A stretch of DNA of 64,000 nucleotides from Bdellovibrio bacteriovorus (GCF_002208115.1 NZ_CP020946.1:3038001-3102000), one strand, 5' to 3'. Counted from the first letter of the stretch, positions 35,053 to 44,916 are shown. The notes: a model not told the origin generated them from the sequence alone. Translations and numbers: made by a program.

Positions 35053-35205
35053 TCAGGATCTAGGTCCGGGGTGTCTCGTATTGAGATCGTCTTTCTCGGA
35101 TTTCCGGGCTTTTTGCAGACGGTCCAGCACGAAGAAGGCAACGATAAACAAACCAAGAGGGATGATGATCACCAACAGGTTCAAAAACTTCTGTGGAAGT
35201 TCCAT
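35053..35205 (-). CDS. Small single-span membrane protein, 50 aa
   Basis: ATG 35205 follows AGGAGA at good distance. One transmembrane segment (FLNLLVIIIPLGLFIVAFFVL) is followed by a basic cytoplasmic tail rich in Arg, Lys and Asp. It lies 64 bases upstream of the coiled-coil gene and may share its transcript. Function unknown. Confidence 0.7.
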   Translation of the reverse strand: MELPQKFLNLLVIIIPLGLFIVAFFVLDRLQKARKSEKDDLNTRHPGPRS

Positions 35206-35496
35206 AGGGTCTCCTTTTGATGGCGACCCTACCATCCATAAACTTCCGCCAAATCAGCGGAACCCGGTTTACTATTTAGTTTTCACTATCATAGCCTCCG
35301 CTGTTCCGTTTGTCTGCGATTTTCGGTCAAACTATGGATCCCTTATTCCATCATATTCGGACGAATCTTTAACTGAGCCTTTACTGCCCTGTAATGCGTC
35401 CGACAATTTTTAGCTGCGTCCACTTTAACTGGGCTTGAGACATATTCATGTTTTTGTAAAAACACCGTTACGTTAATATAAACAAAGGATAGTTGC
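35206..35496. promoter_or_regulatory. Divergent region with a palindrome before the hydrolase gene
   Basis: The region is noncoding as far as I can see. A 7-bp inverted repeat with a 2-base spacer, TGTTTTT-GT-AAAAACA at 35449-35464, lies about 33 bases before the ATG of the hydrolase gene. It could be a repressor operator over the promoter. AAAGGAT then precedes the ATG. Confidence 0.5.
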
Positions 35497-37299
35497 ATGT
35501 CTGTTGAAGTCCTCTCTCTTGAGTTCAGTGAAAGAATGGCGGGTTTTTTTGTGGCGAAGAAATTCACGCTGCAGCCCTCGTCACCGCTTGCACAATCTGA
35601 CTTTCAAAAAGAATCCGAACGCTTTGATAAACTTCCTTTTGAATTCAATCTGCAGATTCATGTGCCGGACCTGGCCAAGTTTCACGCCGACAACAGCACC
35701 CCTTCCAAAGTTTCCGGCACCGTGACTGACATTCGCTTTGGTGATGAGCTTCCCATTCTGGAAGGCCATTTTCATCTGTTCACCCGCCCGGCCGCCAGTC
35801 CCAACATGGATACCGCGAAAGAAATGCACTACACGTTGTTCTTCCAGGACCGTGAAGAAAAAAAGTGGACCTTGTTTGGCTTTAAAGACGTGATCAAAGA
35901 AGACGCCCGGGAAATCTGGGAGCAAACCACAACTTTGTATTTCTATTTGTGGGAAGGCCATTCCACCTATGAAAACTTTGGGGAAAAGAAGGTTCAGGGG
36001 GTGGGTATTCTGCGCATCTCTTTAAAAGACTTCATCAAACAGATGGGAAGCTTCAAAACCAATGCAGCGAACTCTTTGGAAGACAAAGAGGCTATCTTGA
36101 AGTACTTCAAATCCTTCCTGGGAAATCTTTGGGAGGTCTATGCTCCGTTCATCTTTACCACCTCTTCGGCGCGCTGGAATGAACATATTTATCCGCCCCA
36201 CACCACGCAAGGTGTGGCTTTGGGGGAAAAGACCCTGCACCCGCTGGACACCCGCGACGGCCTGAGTATTTCGATTCAGCGATTCAACTGCGGGCCACAA
36301 AAAGATGTGGTGTTGCTGCTGCATGGACTGACAACGTCAACCGATATGTTCATCATGCCGGAACATGAAAATCTGGTGAATCACCTGCATGGCGCGGGCT
36401 ACACCGACGTGTGGTCCCTGGACTGGCGCGGAAGCGGCAGATTTAACTACAACCTTTCACCGCACGGCTACACCATCGATGATATCGCCAAATACGATAT
36501 TCCCCGCGCCGTGGAATTCATCCGGGAACTATGCGGAAACGACGTGCGCATCCATGTGGTCGCCCATTGTGTCGGCTCATTGGCATTTATGGCCTCTTAC
36601 GCCGCCGGATATGTGACGAATATCGCAAGCATTATTTCCAATAGTGTGTCGTTGACTCCGCAAGTGCGCTGGCAATCCATGCTGAAAATGATGGTGGGTC
36701 CTGAAATCTTTGAAACGGTGTTTGGCTATGCCTATGTCAGTCCACGCATCCCTTACATGCCCGGCCGGGCCTTTGGCAAATGGCTGTACTGGATGGAAAG
36801 ATCCCTTCGCAGTGAATGCCGCGAGCCCGCTTGTCATATGGTGAGCTTCATGTGGGGCTGGGGTTTTCCGGCAGTTTACAACCATCGCAACATTCATCCG
36901 GTGACTCATCGTCGTCTGATGGACCTGCTCGGCGGAACAAGTTTCCACTATCATAAGCACATCCGCAAAATGCTGCTGGCTCGTCATTCGCTGTCGTTTG
37001 ATGGTCAGATCAACTACCTGGAAAAAATGAAGCTTCAGGAAATGCCGCCCACGCTGCTGATTTCCGGGGGCGACAATCACATCTTCCCCGGATCAAATAA
37101 AAAGACCTATGAAGAATTAAAGACCACAAAAAACGCCGACCGGGTTCAATACAAAGAGTTTTCCCAGTACGGGCATCAGGATGTTTTCATGGGACAGTAC
37201 TGTCACACCGAGGTTTTCCCGCAACTGGTGGAATTCCTGAAACAGCATTCTTTGCAACAAACTCCGGCCGCCGAAAAGCCGAAACTGCGCATTGCCTGA
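35497..37299 (+). CDS. Alpha/beta hydrolase with Cys nucleophile, partner of GMC oxidoreductase
   Basis: The 600-residue protein has an N-terminal domain of about 230 residues with no family name I can give (HYTLFFQDREEKKWTLFGFKD region). A C-terminal alpha/beta hydrolase domain follows: LLLHGLTTS oxyanion region, nucleophile elbow VAHCVGS near residue 358 with Cys in place of Ser, Asp in SGGDNHIF and His in YGHQDVFMG. A Cys nucleophile is typical of PHA-synthase-like relatives. It lies six bases from the GMC gene, so a joint steroid- or lipid-modifying role is inferred. Confidence 0.82.
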   Translation: MSVEVLSLEFSERMAGFFVAKKFTLQPSSPLAQSDFQKESERFDKLPFEFNLQIHVPDLAKFHADNSTPSKVSGTVTDIRFGDELPILEGHFHLFTRPAASPNMDTAKEMHYTLFFQDREEKKWTLFGFKDVIKEDAREIWEQTTTLYFYLWEGHSTYENFGEKKVQGVGILRISLKDFIKQMGSFKTNAANSLEDKEAILKYFKSFLGNLWEVYAPFIFTTSSARWNEHIYPPHTTQGVALGEKTLHPLDTRDGLSISIQRFNCGPQKDVVLLLHGLTTSTDMFIMPEHENLVNHLHGAGYTDVWSLDWRGSGRFNYNLSPHGYTIDDIAKYDIPRAVEFIRELCGNDVRIHVVAHCVGSLAFMASYAAGYVTNIASIISNSVSLTPQVRWQSMLKMMVGPEIFETVFGYAYVSPRIPYMPGRAFGKWLYWMERSLRSECREPACHMVSFMWGWGFPAVYNHRNIHPVTHRRLMDLLGGTSFHYHKHIRKMLLARHSLSFDGQINYLEKMKLQEMPPTLLISGGDNHIFPGSNKKTYEELKTTKNADRVQYKEFSQYGHQDVFMGQYCHTEVFPQLVEFLKQHSLQQTPAAEKPKLRIA

Positions 37300-37305
37300 G
37301 GTTCT

Positions 37306-38994
37306 ATGAAATTGGATTATGATTATATTGTGATCGGCTCTGGTTTTGGTGGTTCCGTCATGACCTGCCGCCTGGTCGAAAAAGGCTACAAGGTCTGCCT
37401 GATGGAGCGAGGCCGTCAGTGGAAGATTGGCCAGTTCCCTCGGCGCCCCCACGATGTTCAACAGCGCATGTTCTGGGATCCCGAAGATCAAAAGTACGGG
37501 CTGATGGAATTGCGGGACACTCCCGAAAGCGACGTGCTGTCACTGACAGCCAGCGGACTGGGGGGTGGCAGTCTGATTTACGCGAACGTGCTTTACCGCA
37601 TGCCTGAAAGATTCTTTCAAGGCTGGCCGAAGATTTACAATCGTAATACTCTGGATCCTTTTTACGACCGCGTTCTGCACATGATGGAGGCGAAGCCCTA
37701 CCCTTATGAAACGCAGAACTATTACAAGGCCACACCCAAGACCGCACTTTTGAAAAGACTGGCGGAAGAAATGCCGCCTCCGCCGGACTCCGTCGGGAAA
37801 CCCAGTTTCACTTTGCCGCCCCTGGGGGTGCGATTTGAGGGAAGCTTTCCCGGACATCAAACCCACAACATGCACGGGGCTTTGCAGTCCAAATGCAACA
37901 AGTGTGGCGACTGCGATATCGGCTGTAATATCAATGCCAAGAACTCTTTGGATCTGAACTATATCTTCCGGGCCCGAAATCTGAAAACGGCCGGGGAACC
38001 CGCTGACATTCGCACCCACGCGGATGTCGTGCGCATCGAACACTGCGGTGATTACTACAAGGTGACTTATGTCATTCCGGAATTCCCACAGCAGGAAACA
38101 ACCTTCACTGCGAAGAATGTGATTTTGTCAGCCGGTTCCATTGGATCAACATCCCTGCTGTTGAAAATGAAGAAGCAGGGTCACCTGCCGAAGTTGAACA
38201 TCTGGCTGGGCAAAAAATGGAGCGGTAACGGAGATTTGCTGGGTTTGATTTTTGGATCCCGCGAAAATATTGATGCCACCAACGGCCCGGTCATCACGGG
38301 TGCCATCGAATACAATTTCAAAGACTATGAGGATGGTTATCACCATGGAATGTATCTGCAGGAGGCCGGATTTCCGGTGGGGTTCGCCTGGTATCTTTCC
38401 GGGAAAATCCCTCAACTGCCTGGCATTCGTGGACTGGGGACCTTGTTCGCTCACAGTATCAAGAAGTACATCTTCAAAATTCTGAATATCGAAAGCCGTG
38501 ATCAGATCAACGTCGGAGATGAGTTCGCGCAGGCCATTGATCGCGCGGATTTCACCAAACGCTGCTTTGTGCTTTTGGGCATGGGAAGAGATAAACCCGA
38601 CGGAGAAATCCGTCTGCGTTCCGACGACCAGGCCATCATCAAATGGAAGATAGATGGCAGCAAGCTGCACTTTGATCGTCTGCGCACACAAATGAAGAAA
38701 ATCGCCGAGCGCATTGGCGGTGTTTTTGTCGACAATCCGCTGACTCACTTGAACAAGGTCGTGGCCGTTCATCCACTGGGCGGCTGCCCGATGGGAGAAA
38801 CAGCGGACACCGGCTTCGTCAATCCACTCGGGGAAGTGTTTGGATATAAAGGTCTTTACGTGGTGGATGGCAGCATCCTGCCCACCTCCACCGGACCGAA
38901 TCCTTCCCTGACCATTGCGGCAGTTGCTGAATACATCGCAGAACAGATCCCAAACAAGGTAACCACAAAAAACAAAGAGACCCAGGAAGCCTAG
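37306..38994 (+). CDS. GMC-family FAD oxidoreductase, cholesterol-oxidase-like
   Basis: This flavoenzyme has 562 residues. The FAD motif is VIGSGFGGSVMTCRL, followed by SGLGGGSLIYANVL and a C-terminal HPLGGCPMG with YVVDGSILPTSTGPNPSLTI, all typical of the cholesterol oxidase branch of GMC enzymes. A Cys cluster CNKCGDCDIGC near residue 200 has the spacing of an iron-sulfur-like motif, also seen in some relatives. No signal peptide. The substrate is unknown; an alcohol or sterol is likely. Confidence 0.9.
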   Translation: MKLDYDYIVIGSGFGGSVMTCRLVEKGYKVCLMERGRQWKIGQFPRRPHDVQQRMFWDPEDQKYGLMELRDTPESDVLSLTASGLGGGSLIYANVLYRMPERFFQGWPKIYNRNTLDPFYDRVLHMMEAKPYPYETQNYYKATPKTALLKRLAEEMPPPPDSVGKPSFTLPPLGVRFEGSFPGHQTHNMHGALQSKCNKCGDCDIGCNINAKNSLDLNYIFRARNLKTAGEPADIRTHADVVRIEHCGDYYKVTYVIPEFPQQETTFTAKNVILSAGSIGSTSLLLKMKKQGHLPKLNIWLGKKWSGNGDLLGLIFGSRENIDATNGPVITGAIEYNFKDYEDGYHHGMYLQEAGFPVGFAWYLSGKIPQLPGIRGLGTLFAHSIKKYIFKILNIESRDQINVGDEFAQAIDRADFTKRCFVLLGMGRDKPDGEIRLRSDDQAIIKWKIDGSKLHFDRLRTQMKKIAERIGGVFVDNPLTHLNKVVAVHPLGGCPMGETADTGFVNPLGEVFGYKGLYVVDGSILPTSTGPNPSLTIAAVAEYIAEQIPNKVTTKNKETQEA

Positions 38995-39025
38995 GTGTCT
39001 TTGCTTTTAAGCTGTTTCGTTTAAA

Positions 39026-39919
39026 TCAGTTCCAGTCCTGATAGTCATCGGCACCACCACTGCTATCCCAGTTCTCGTCGGAAATAGTCAGTGTGATACC
39101 AAACAATCGCTCGCCCCAGTAGCTCGTACATTCAAATTCGTAGTCATAGAAGTAATCAGCGACTCTTTCGTTAACTGTACCAAGGACAGCATTCTGTCTG
39201 TCTGCTGCTGAAAGATTATTGGTAACCATAAAATTTACACGAAACGAACCATAATAGCGGACTGAGTTTGAAGAAGGCAAAATGTAGCTGCTGCTTGTGG
39301 CTACACTAGTAAGGAAGTACTTCCCTGTGCTCTTCGGAAACTCTTCAATCAGATGTGGAGCGGCGCCACCGAAACACTCCTTCACATTGGTATTTGCCCC
39401 ACAGCTTAACGCATTCGAGTTTGCTTCAGCAGTCGCCGGGATATAACCACCGCTGGTCACATCTGTCGGTACTCCATTTTCATCTACCGGACCTGTCGGC
39501 GTTGTGACGGGATAGGAATCGGAACGTTTATAATAATAAGGCCTAAAGCTCAAAATAGGACAATATGCAGGGTTCAGCGAGCCCACTTTGAACTCGACAG
39601 CACTGCGATACAATTGGGCCTCTGGTACAGTTACTTCGCACTCAATGTTCGTGCTGGGAGAGCTCGGCGATACAGCGCAGGTCTTCCAGTTTTTAAAAGC
39701 TGCGTTCTCTGCGGCAGACTCCCACCGCGTGCCCACCTGAAGATAAACAAAGGCCCCTGCCGGAACTCCTTCTGGCACTGGGATTGTTGGATTTGTTGGT
39801 GTAGGATTCTCTGTACTTGGGGTGTCCGTCGGAATGAGCTCCTTCGGCTCTTCCGAGCAAGAAATCACTGATACTGCCAAAAACAAGAATGCCAATAGTA
39901 AATATAATGCTGTTTTCAT
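39026..39919 (-). CDS. Putative lipoprotein, 297 aa
   Basis: The lipobox is SVISC (Cys 21), followed by a Pro/Thr-rich linker (residues about 30-50) and a mature domain with several Cys residues. I recognise no family. AGGGC precedes the ATG. The gene stands alone and is convergent with the GMC gene. Confidence 0.75.
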   Translation of the reverse strand: MKTALYLLLAFLFLAVSVISCSEEPKELIPTDTPSTENPTPTNPTIPVPEGVPAGAFVYLQVGTRWESAAENAAFKNWKTCAVSPSSPSTNIECEVTVPEAQLYRSAVEFKVGSLNPAYCPILSFRPYYYKRSDSYPVTTPTGPVDENGVPTDVTSGGYIPATAEANSNALSCGANTNVKECFGGAAPHLIEEFPKSTGKYFLTSVATSSSYILPSSNSVRYYGSFRVNFMVTNNLSAADRQNAVLGTVNERVADYFYDYEFECTSYWGERLFGITLTISDENWDSSGGADDYQDWN

Positions 39920-40053
39920 GCCCTACACATCGGAGTTCCGTAGACTCTCACGAGAGGACTAAACAAGAATTGTTTTCTTCTTGCCAGAAATCCGGACTTT
40001 TAGTAACAAACATGTTTCAATTTATCTTCAATTCACAAGACATCTTAACAAAG

Positions 40054-40080
40054 AAAAAAGGCCTCCGGAGTGGAGGCCTT
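40054..40080 (-). terminator. Terminator after the PfkB kinase gene
   Basis: AAAGGCCTCC pairs with GGAGGCCTTT around GGAGT. On the minus strand the stem is followed by a T-rich run. The hairpin lies about 11 bases past the stop at 40091. Confidence 0.9.
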
Positions 40081-40090
40081 TGACAGGATC

Positions 40091-40999
40091 TTAAACAGTG
40101 ATGACTTTTTTGTATTCGGTCAGGCGTTTTTCAAGATCGCCCAAGGTCACTTTCGCCAGAGCTTTCACAGAGAAATCCTGGATCGTGTGAGAAGCCATCA
40201 TGGAACCCATGATGCAGGCTTGCTTCAGATTCGCGATAGTTGGAACTTCCTTCTGAGCTGCCAGGTAACCGAAGAAACCACCGGCGAAGGTGTCACCAGC
40301 GCCTGTAGGGTCCACAACTGTCGGGATCGGCATGGCTGGAAGGATGAAGTAGCCCTCATCCTTCGTGTACATCGCAAAGCCGTACTCGCCGCGCTTGATA
40401 ACCACCGCCTTGGGGCCCATAGCTGTGATGAGCGGAGCTGCAGAGATCGCATTGGCAGCGCCCGTCAGCATCTTCGCTTCACCTTCATTGATCAAAACCA
40501 GATCCACCTTTTTAAGAACATCGATCAGCTTGTCTTTTTTGATGGAGATCCAGAAGTTCATGGTGTCCATACCAACAAACTTAGGGGATTTCACCTGCTC
40601 CAAAACCTGCAGTTGCAGCTCAGGGGCAATGTTTGCCAGGAACACGAAAGAGGAGTCTTTGAAATGCTCTGGCAATTGCGGATTGAAGTCCGCAAACACG
40701 TTCAGATCCGTTTTCAAAGTTTTAGCCTCGTTCAGGTCACCTTCATAGGAACCCGCCCAGTGGAAGGTTTTCCCCGGAACCTTGGAAAGACCCGCCAAGT
40801 CCACACCACGGTTGTTCAGAAGATCATAGTCCTTCTGGTCATAGTCTTCACCAACAACACCGACAACACGCACTTTGGAGAACAAAGATGCTGCCAAAGA
40901 GAAGTAGTTCGCGGAACCACCCAAAGCGCGGTCCACTTTACCGGATGGAGTTTCAATGGAATCGTAAGCCAGACTGCCGACAACAAGAATTTCAGACAT
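40091..40999 (-). CDS. PfkB-family carbohydrate/nucleoside kinase
   Basis: The 302-residue kinase has the PfkB signatures: an N-terminal VVGSLAYDSIETP with LGGSANYFSLAAS, and DPTGAGDTFAGGFFGYLA with the catalytic Asp near residue 250. The substrate, a sugar or nucleoside, cannot be told. GAGGT upstream sets the start at 40999, ten bases after the rlmN stop. An in-frame extension to 41056 would overlap rlmN. Confidence 0.9.
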   Translation of the reverse strand: MSEILVVGSLAYDSIETPSGKVDRALGGSANYFSLAASLFSKVRVVGVVGEDYDQKDYDLLNNRGVDLAGLSKVPGKTFHWAGSYEGDLNEAKTLKTDLNVFADFNPQLPEHFKDSSFVFLANIAPELQLQVLEQVKSPKFVGMDTMNFWISIKKDKLIDVLKKVDLVLINEGEAKMLTGAANAISAAPLITAMGPKAVVIKRGEYGFAMYTKDEGYFILPAMPIPTVVDPTGAGDTFAGGFFGYLAAQKEVPTIANLKQACIMGSMMASHTIQDFSVKALAKVTLGDLEKRLTEYKKVITV

Positions 41000-41009
41000 A
41001 ATGTTACCT

Positions 41010-42209
41010 CTAGTGTTGATTGTTTTGTTCTGCTTCTTGCGCAGCCAAAAGTTCACGTTTGTATTTAGGAAGACCCGCCAGACGAGAGTTGGAAATATCC
41101 ATCGTCTGAGGACGCTCTTTCACCGTGGTCAACTGACCGCAAGCCGCGAAGATGTCACGACCCATAGAGCGACGAAGAAGAACGTGCGCACCCAGGTTCA
41201 TCAATTCCGTATGGAACGCCTGGATTGTGTCGTCATCAGGACGCTCGTAACCAGAACCCGGGTGTTCGTTGAACGGGATGATATTGATTTTGCATGGCAC
41301 ATCTTTCACCAGTTTCACCAACTGACGAGCGTGCTCCAACTGATCGGTGATACCTTTCAGCAACACGTACTCGAAAGTGATCTTGTCTTTGGAAACACGG
41401 TAGTGCTCTTTACAAGCTTCCAGCAACGCCTTGGTATCCCAGCGTTTATTGATCGGCATCACCTGAGAACGGATTTCATCGTTAGGACCATTCAAGCTGA
41501 CTGCCAGACGCACTTTCGCGTCAGCCACACGCCACATTTCCGGCACGATACCGGAAGTGGAGACCGTGATCTTTTTGCGGGACAGGTTGATACCCCATGG
41601 GGAATGGATCACGTCGATCGTTTTGAAGACTGCTTCCGGATTGTCCAGCGGCTCGCCCATACCCATGAATACGATATTGGTGATGCGCTGGCCTTCCGCC
41701 AAACGGTCGTGAACCTGCATGAACTGACCCACGATGTCTTCAGTGCGCAAACGGCGTTTCAATTTCTGTTTGCCGGTGAAGCAGAACTTGCAGGCCATAT
41801 TACAGCCCACTTCAGAGGAAATACACAAAGTCAGGCGGTCTTCAGATGGAATCACAACCGCTTCAACGGACATGCCGTCTTTCATGTCGAACAGGAATTT
41901 CTGGGTGCCATCAACAGATTTCAAGTGCTGAAGAACCGGAGGCAGGTCAAAAGACAGCATGGAAGGAAGATCCTGACGGAACTCTTTGGACAGATTCGTC
42001 ATCTGCTCCGGATCAGTCACACGCTGCTCATAAACCCATTTGAAAATCTGCTGGGCACGGAACTGCTCTTTGCCTTTGCTTTTGATATAGGCTTTCAGAT
42101 CTTCCAGTGTCAGGGAGTAGAAATTGACAGGTTGATTTTCAAGGGGTTTGGCGACGTTGTCGTCAGAATAATTAACGGGCGCAAGAGTGCTGCCGGCGTT
42201 TGCTTCCAT
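41010..42209 (-). CDS. rlmN: 23S rRNA/tRNA adenine C2-methyltransferase (radical SAM)
   Basis: RlmN methylates A2503 of 23S rRNA and A37 of some tRNAs. The radical-SAM triad CNMACKFC lies near residue 136, with FMGMGEPLDN, AVSLNGPNDEIR and the C-terminal catalytic Cys in FAACGQL. The length of 399 includes about 25 extra N-terminal residues. AAGGAG precedes the ATG. Confidence 0.96.
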   Translation of the reverse strand: MEANAGSTLAPVNYSDDNVAKPLENQPVNFYSLTLEDLKAYIKSKGKEQFRAQQIFKWVYEQRVTDPEQMTNLSKEFRQDLPSMLSFDLPPVLQHLKSVDGTQKFLFDMKDGMSVEAVVIPSEDRLTLCISSEVGCNMACKFCFTGKQKLKRRLRTEDIVGQFMQVHDRLAEGQRITNIVFMGMGEPLDNPEAVFKTIDVIHSPWGINLSRKKITVSTSGIVPEMWRVADAKVRLAVSLNGPNDEIRSQVMPINKRWDTKALLEACKEHYRVSKDKITFEYVLLKGITDQLEHARQLVKLVKDVPCKINIIPFNEHPGSGYERPDDDTIQAFHTELMNLGAHVLLRRSMGRDIFAACGQLTTVKERPQTMDISNSRLAGLPKYKRELLAAQEAEQNNQH

Positions 42210-42491
42210 CTTCGGGCTCCTTGGCTTTTTACAGCCGTGCTTGTTACAGCTGGGACCTTACCTTCACTAAGGCTGATCCCGTTGGTTAAAGGATTATGTG
42301 TGCGGCGTTTGTAGCACAAGCACCCCCCTTTTCCTAGGGATTTCATATAATTGGGGGCCCAATAGAGCGCCTTCAGAGTCTTTTTCAGGAATTCTTACAC
42401 CATCTGCCTAAGCCCTGACCAATACTGCAAAGAATCCAGTGCCCCCCGGGGGCCCCTTGTTTTTCCCCGGCGCATCTCTATATTGGCGAAC

Positions 42492-43643
42492 ATGATTTGG
42501 CCCTTTATTTTCCTGTCCTATGCCAGCTTGTTTGTTTTCGGCCTTACCGACAACATCCGAGGCCCCCTTTTTCCAGAGATTCTGAAGCAATTCGGGGTCA
42601 GCGACGGCATGGGATCCCTGATGTTTGCCTTCTCAAACATTTCGGGTTTGATTTCCAGTTATGCCTGCCGCTATCTTCTGCGTCGCTATGACCGTTTGAC
42701 CGTTTTGAAGGCCGGCACTCTGGGGTTGATCATTTCCCTGCTGGGGCTTGCGGCATCCCCGATCTTCCCGGTGTTTTTGATCTTCAGTTTCGGATTTGGC
42801 TTCAGCATGGGGATTTTAGGCCTTGTTCCCAACGTTCTGGTTCCGATGGGTTCCAGTCCGGAGCGCAAGCAGCAGATGCTGGCGGGCCTTCACACCATGT
42901 ATGGCCTTGCCAGCTTGATGGCTCCGTTAATGGCCGCCGCCATTGAGTACCTGACCGGAAGCTGGAGATGGACCTTTGCCGCCGCCACAGTGGGTCCGAT
43001 AGCACTTTACCTTTACATGTTTCATTCAAGTCACAAGTCCCTGCACACACGCTCTTCAGTGACAGACGACCAGCACCGCGCGAACAAAAAGAAAAACCTG
43101 AAGCCCCAGTTGTTCCTGGCCATCATGCTAAGCTTCGCAGTTGCTGCGGAGATCATGGTGTCCTCGCGCCTGGCTCTGTATATGCAACGAACCTGGAACT
43201 ATTCCATGGAGGCTTCCAGCATCTATGTGACTTACTTCTTTGTCTGCATGGTGCTGGGACGTTTTGCTTTTGCTGTGATTCGCTTCCGTCAAACGGCGCG
43301 TTTTCTGCTGTCGGCCTCTGCCGTGATCTGTTTGATGGTGCTGCTGGCAGGCCTCTATATTCATCCTCTGTTCCTTGCGGGAACGGGCCTCGCCATCGCG
43401 CCTTTTTACCCCTTGGCGATTTCGTGGATTTCATCCGAGTTTCCGGAAGATCTCGACACAGCTGTGACTTACATGATGACCACGGATTCCCTGATGCTGA
43501 TCCTGATGCATGTCGGAGTTGGCAAATTGACAGATTTTTTCGGTATTCAAAATGCGATACTGGCAGGCTCAGTCTTTCTGGTGGGATCCTTCATAATGGT
43601 CAACAGCTATGCGTGGCTGTTTAAGAGGTCCAAATGCGCTTAA
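42492..43643 (+). CDS. MFS transporter
   Basis: The 383-residue protein has about twelve hydrophobic segments. The first half contains the loop-2-like pattern YLLRRYDRLTVLKAGTLGL, expected for the major facilitator superfamily. The substrate is unknown. ATG 42492 is used; a TTG nine bases earlier is possible, and neither has a clear ribosome-binding site. The end overlaps the next gene by ten bases, so the two are coupled. Confidence 0.88.
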   Translation: MIWPFIFLSYASLFVFGLTDNIRGPLFPEILKQFGVSDGMGSLMFAFSNISGLISSYACRYLLRRYDRLTVLKAGTLGLIISLLGLAASPIFPVFLIFSFGFGFSMGILGLVPNVLVPMGSSPERKQQMLAGLHTMYGLASLMAPLMAAAIEYLTGSWRWTFAAATVGPIALYLYMFHSSHKSLHTRSSVTDDQHRANKKKNLKPQLFLAIMLSFAVAAEIMVSSRLALYMQRTWNYSMEASSIYVTYFFVCMVLGRFAFAVIRFRQTARFLLSASAVICLMVLLAGLYIHPLFLAGTGLAIAPFYPLAISWISSEFPEDLDTAVTYMMTTDSLMLILMHVGVGKLTDFFGIQNAILAGSVFLVGSFIMVNSYAWLFKRSKCA

Positions 43644-44434
43644 CACTGTTGGCAATTTTCCTGTTTGGTTTCAATCTGGCCTTCGCCGCACTTGAACTTC
43701 CCCACGAAAGCCAGTTGTCTGCGCTGATGCTGAACCAGAATGATGATGAACTCTATCTGCGAGGAGTGATTCCTCATTCCCGCCCCAGTTCATTATGTGG
43801 TCCCGCAAGTGCGATCAACTGGTTGCAGCTTGAAAAAAAGTCACTTTCAAAGTCCCAGCAGATTGACCTTTTGGCCCAGGCCGCAAGTGTGAGTCTTGCC
43901 CAGGGCACCGATGTGAATCAGGGACTGATCGAACCACAGCTGGTGCAGTACTTGAAGAATCTGGATCAACTGATGGGGCGAAACAACCACTACGGTGGAA
44001 AAGGCCGTCACTTTAGCGGAACTGAACTGACCGTTTCTGATCTGCTGTCTTCTGAACCACAGATTCTGCTGCTGCGCTATGACTCCCGTCCTCGACCGGT
44101 GCAGCCGCCGATGGGACGCGGCCGCAGCCCGCGCATTGGCGGTGATCGAGAGGGTGGTCGTGATATGGGAATTCCCATTCTGGATGAAAACGAGATCCGC
44201 GGTTTTCACTTCGTCCTGAAGGTCGCTGCAGACTCGGCAACTCAGGAAATATTATTTATCGATCCCGAAAATCCGGGCCATTATTCCCGCGCCCGTCTTG
44301 AAATTCGCACCAATCCCCGCAACCAAAAGCCGGAAGTGCGTTTGCTGCCGCACTCAGCAAGGGACCTGGTCAGCTTCTCTGGAGGCGGACTGCTGATCTG
44401 GACGGCGCTTTCAGCAATCGAAAAGAATCCCTGA
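43634..44434 (+). CDS. Secreted C39-like peptidase candidate
   Basis: A signal peptide (MRLTLLAIFLFGFNLAFAA) is followed by RPSSLCGPASAINWLQ, which matches the catalytic Cys helix of C39-like papain-fold proteins. GFHFVLKV supplies a His and LFIDPENPG an Asp in the expected order. The 266-residue product is thus a possible periplasmic cysteine peptidase. An Arg/Gly/Pro-rich insertion sits between. It overlaps the MFS gene. Confidence 0.72.
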   Translation: MRLTLLAIFLFGFNLAFAALELPHESQLSALMLNQNDDELYLRGVIPHSRPSSLCGPASAINWLQLEKKSLSKSQQIDLLAQAASVSLAQGTDVNQGLIEPQLVQYLKNLDQLMGRNNHYGGKGRHFSGTELTVSDLLSSEPQILLLRYDSRPRPVQPPMGRGRSPRIGGDREGGRDMGIPILDENEIRGFHFVLKVAADSATQEILFIDPENPGHYSRARLEIRTNPRNQKPEVRLLPHSARDLVSFSGGGLLIWTALSAIEKNP

Positions 44435-44563
44435 ACGAACGTTCGGGGCTTAACCCAAAGCCTCAGTTTACCGTCGACAAGGTCTCGTTTTTGCTGCTTC
44501 AGTCATGATTGTTTCTGCAAACCCGCATACTCTTTAAAGAGCAACTGTTATTGCGGGAGTTCT

Positions 44564-44908
44564 ATGAGTTTGCCGAAAATTATTACCAGATCCGCCTCTT
44601 CATCTTCCTCAGCACCCAAAGTGGATGTGTCCCCGTCTTCGACTGATCTTGCAGCAGAACGGGAAAACGGACGCAAACTGATACTGGGGCTACTGACTGA
44701 ACTGGTCACAGACAGTTCAAGCCTGTCCATTGATATCGAGGTTGGAGAAAGAACCACCGTATATCACGTCGGCTGCAAAAAAGAGTGCATTGGACAAATA
44801 CTGGGATCCAAAGGCAAAAACATCGGCGCGATTCGAACCCTTATCTCTTCCATTTCAGCTCGGAAAGGATTTCGCGCAATAGTTGAAGTTCCTTATTTTA
44901 GTGACTAA
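44564..44908 (+). CDS. KH-domain RNA-binding protein, KhpA-like
   Basis: The 114-residue protein has a single KH domain of about 75 residues with the RNA-binding GxxG loop in LGSKGKNIGAIRTL. This resembles KhpA (YlqC). It differs in a Ser-rich N-terminal extension of about 30 residues and in not lying in the usual rpsP-trmD cluster. The partner KhpB is not in this window. Confidence 0.8.
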   Translation: MSLPKIITRSASSSSSAPKVDVSPSSTDLAAERENGRKLILGLLTELVTDSSSLSIDIEVGERTTVYHVGCKKECIGQILGSKGKNIGAIRTLISSISARKGFRAIVEVPYFSD

Positions 44909-44916
44909 GATAAGGA

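Noticed and set aside
42436-42470. GC palindrome before the MFS gene as a terminator
   Set aside because: GCCCCCGGGGGC has no loop and no clear gene upstream to end; it may be chance in a G/C-rich patch.
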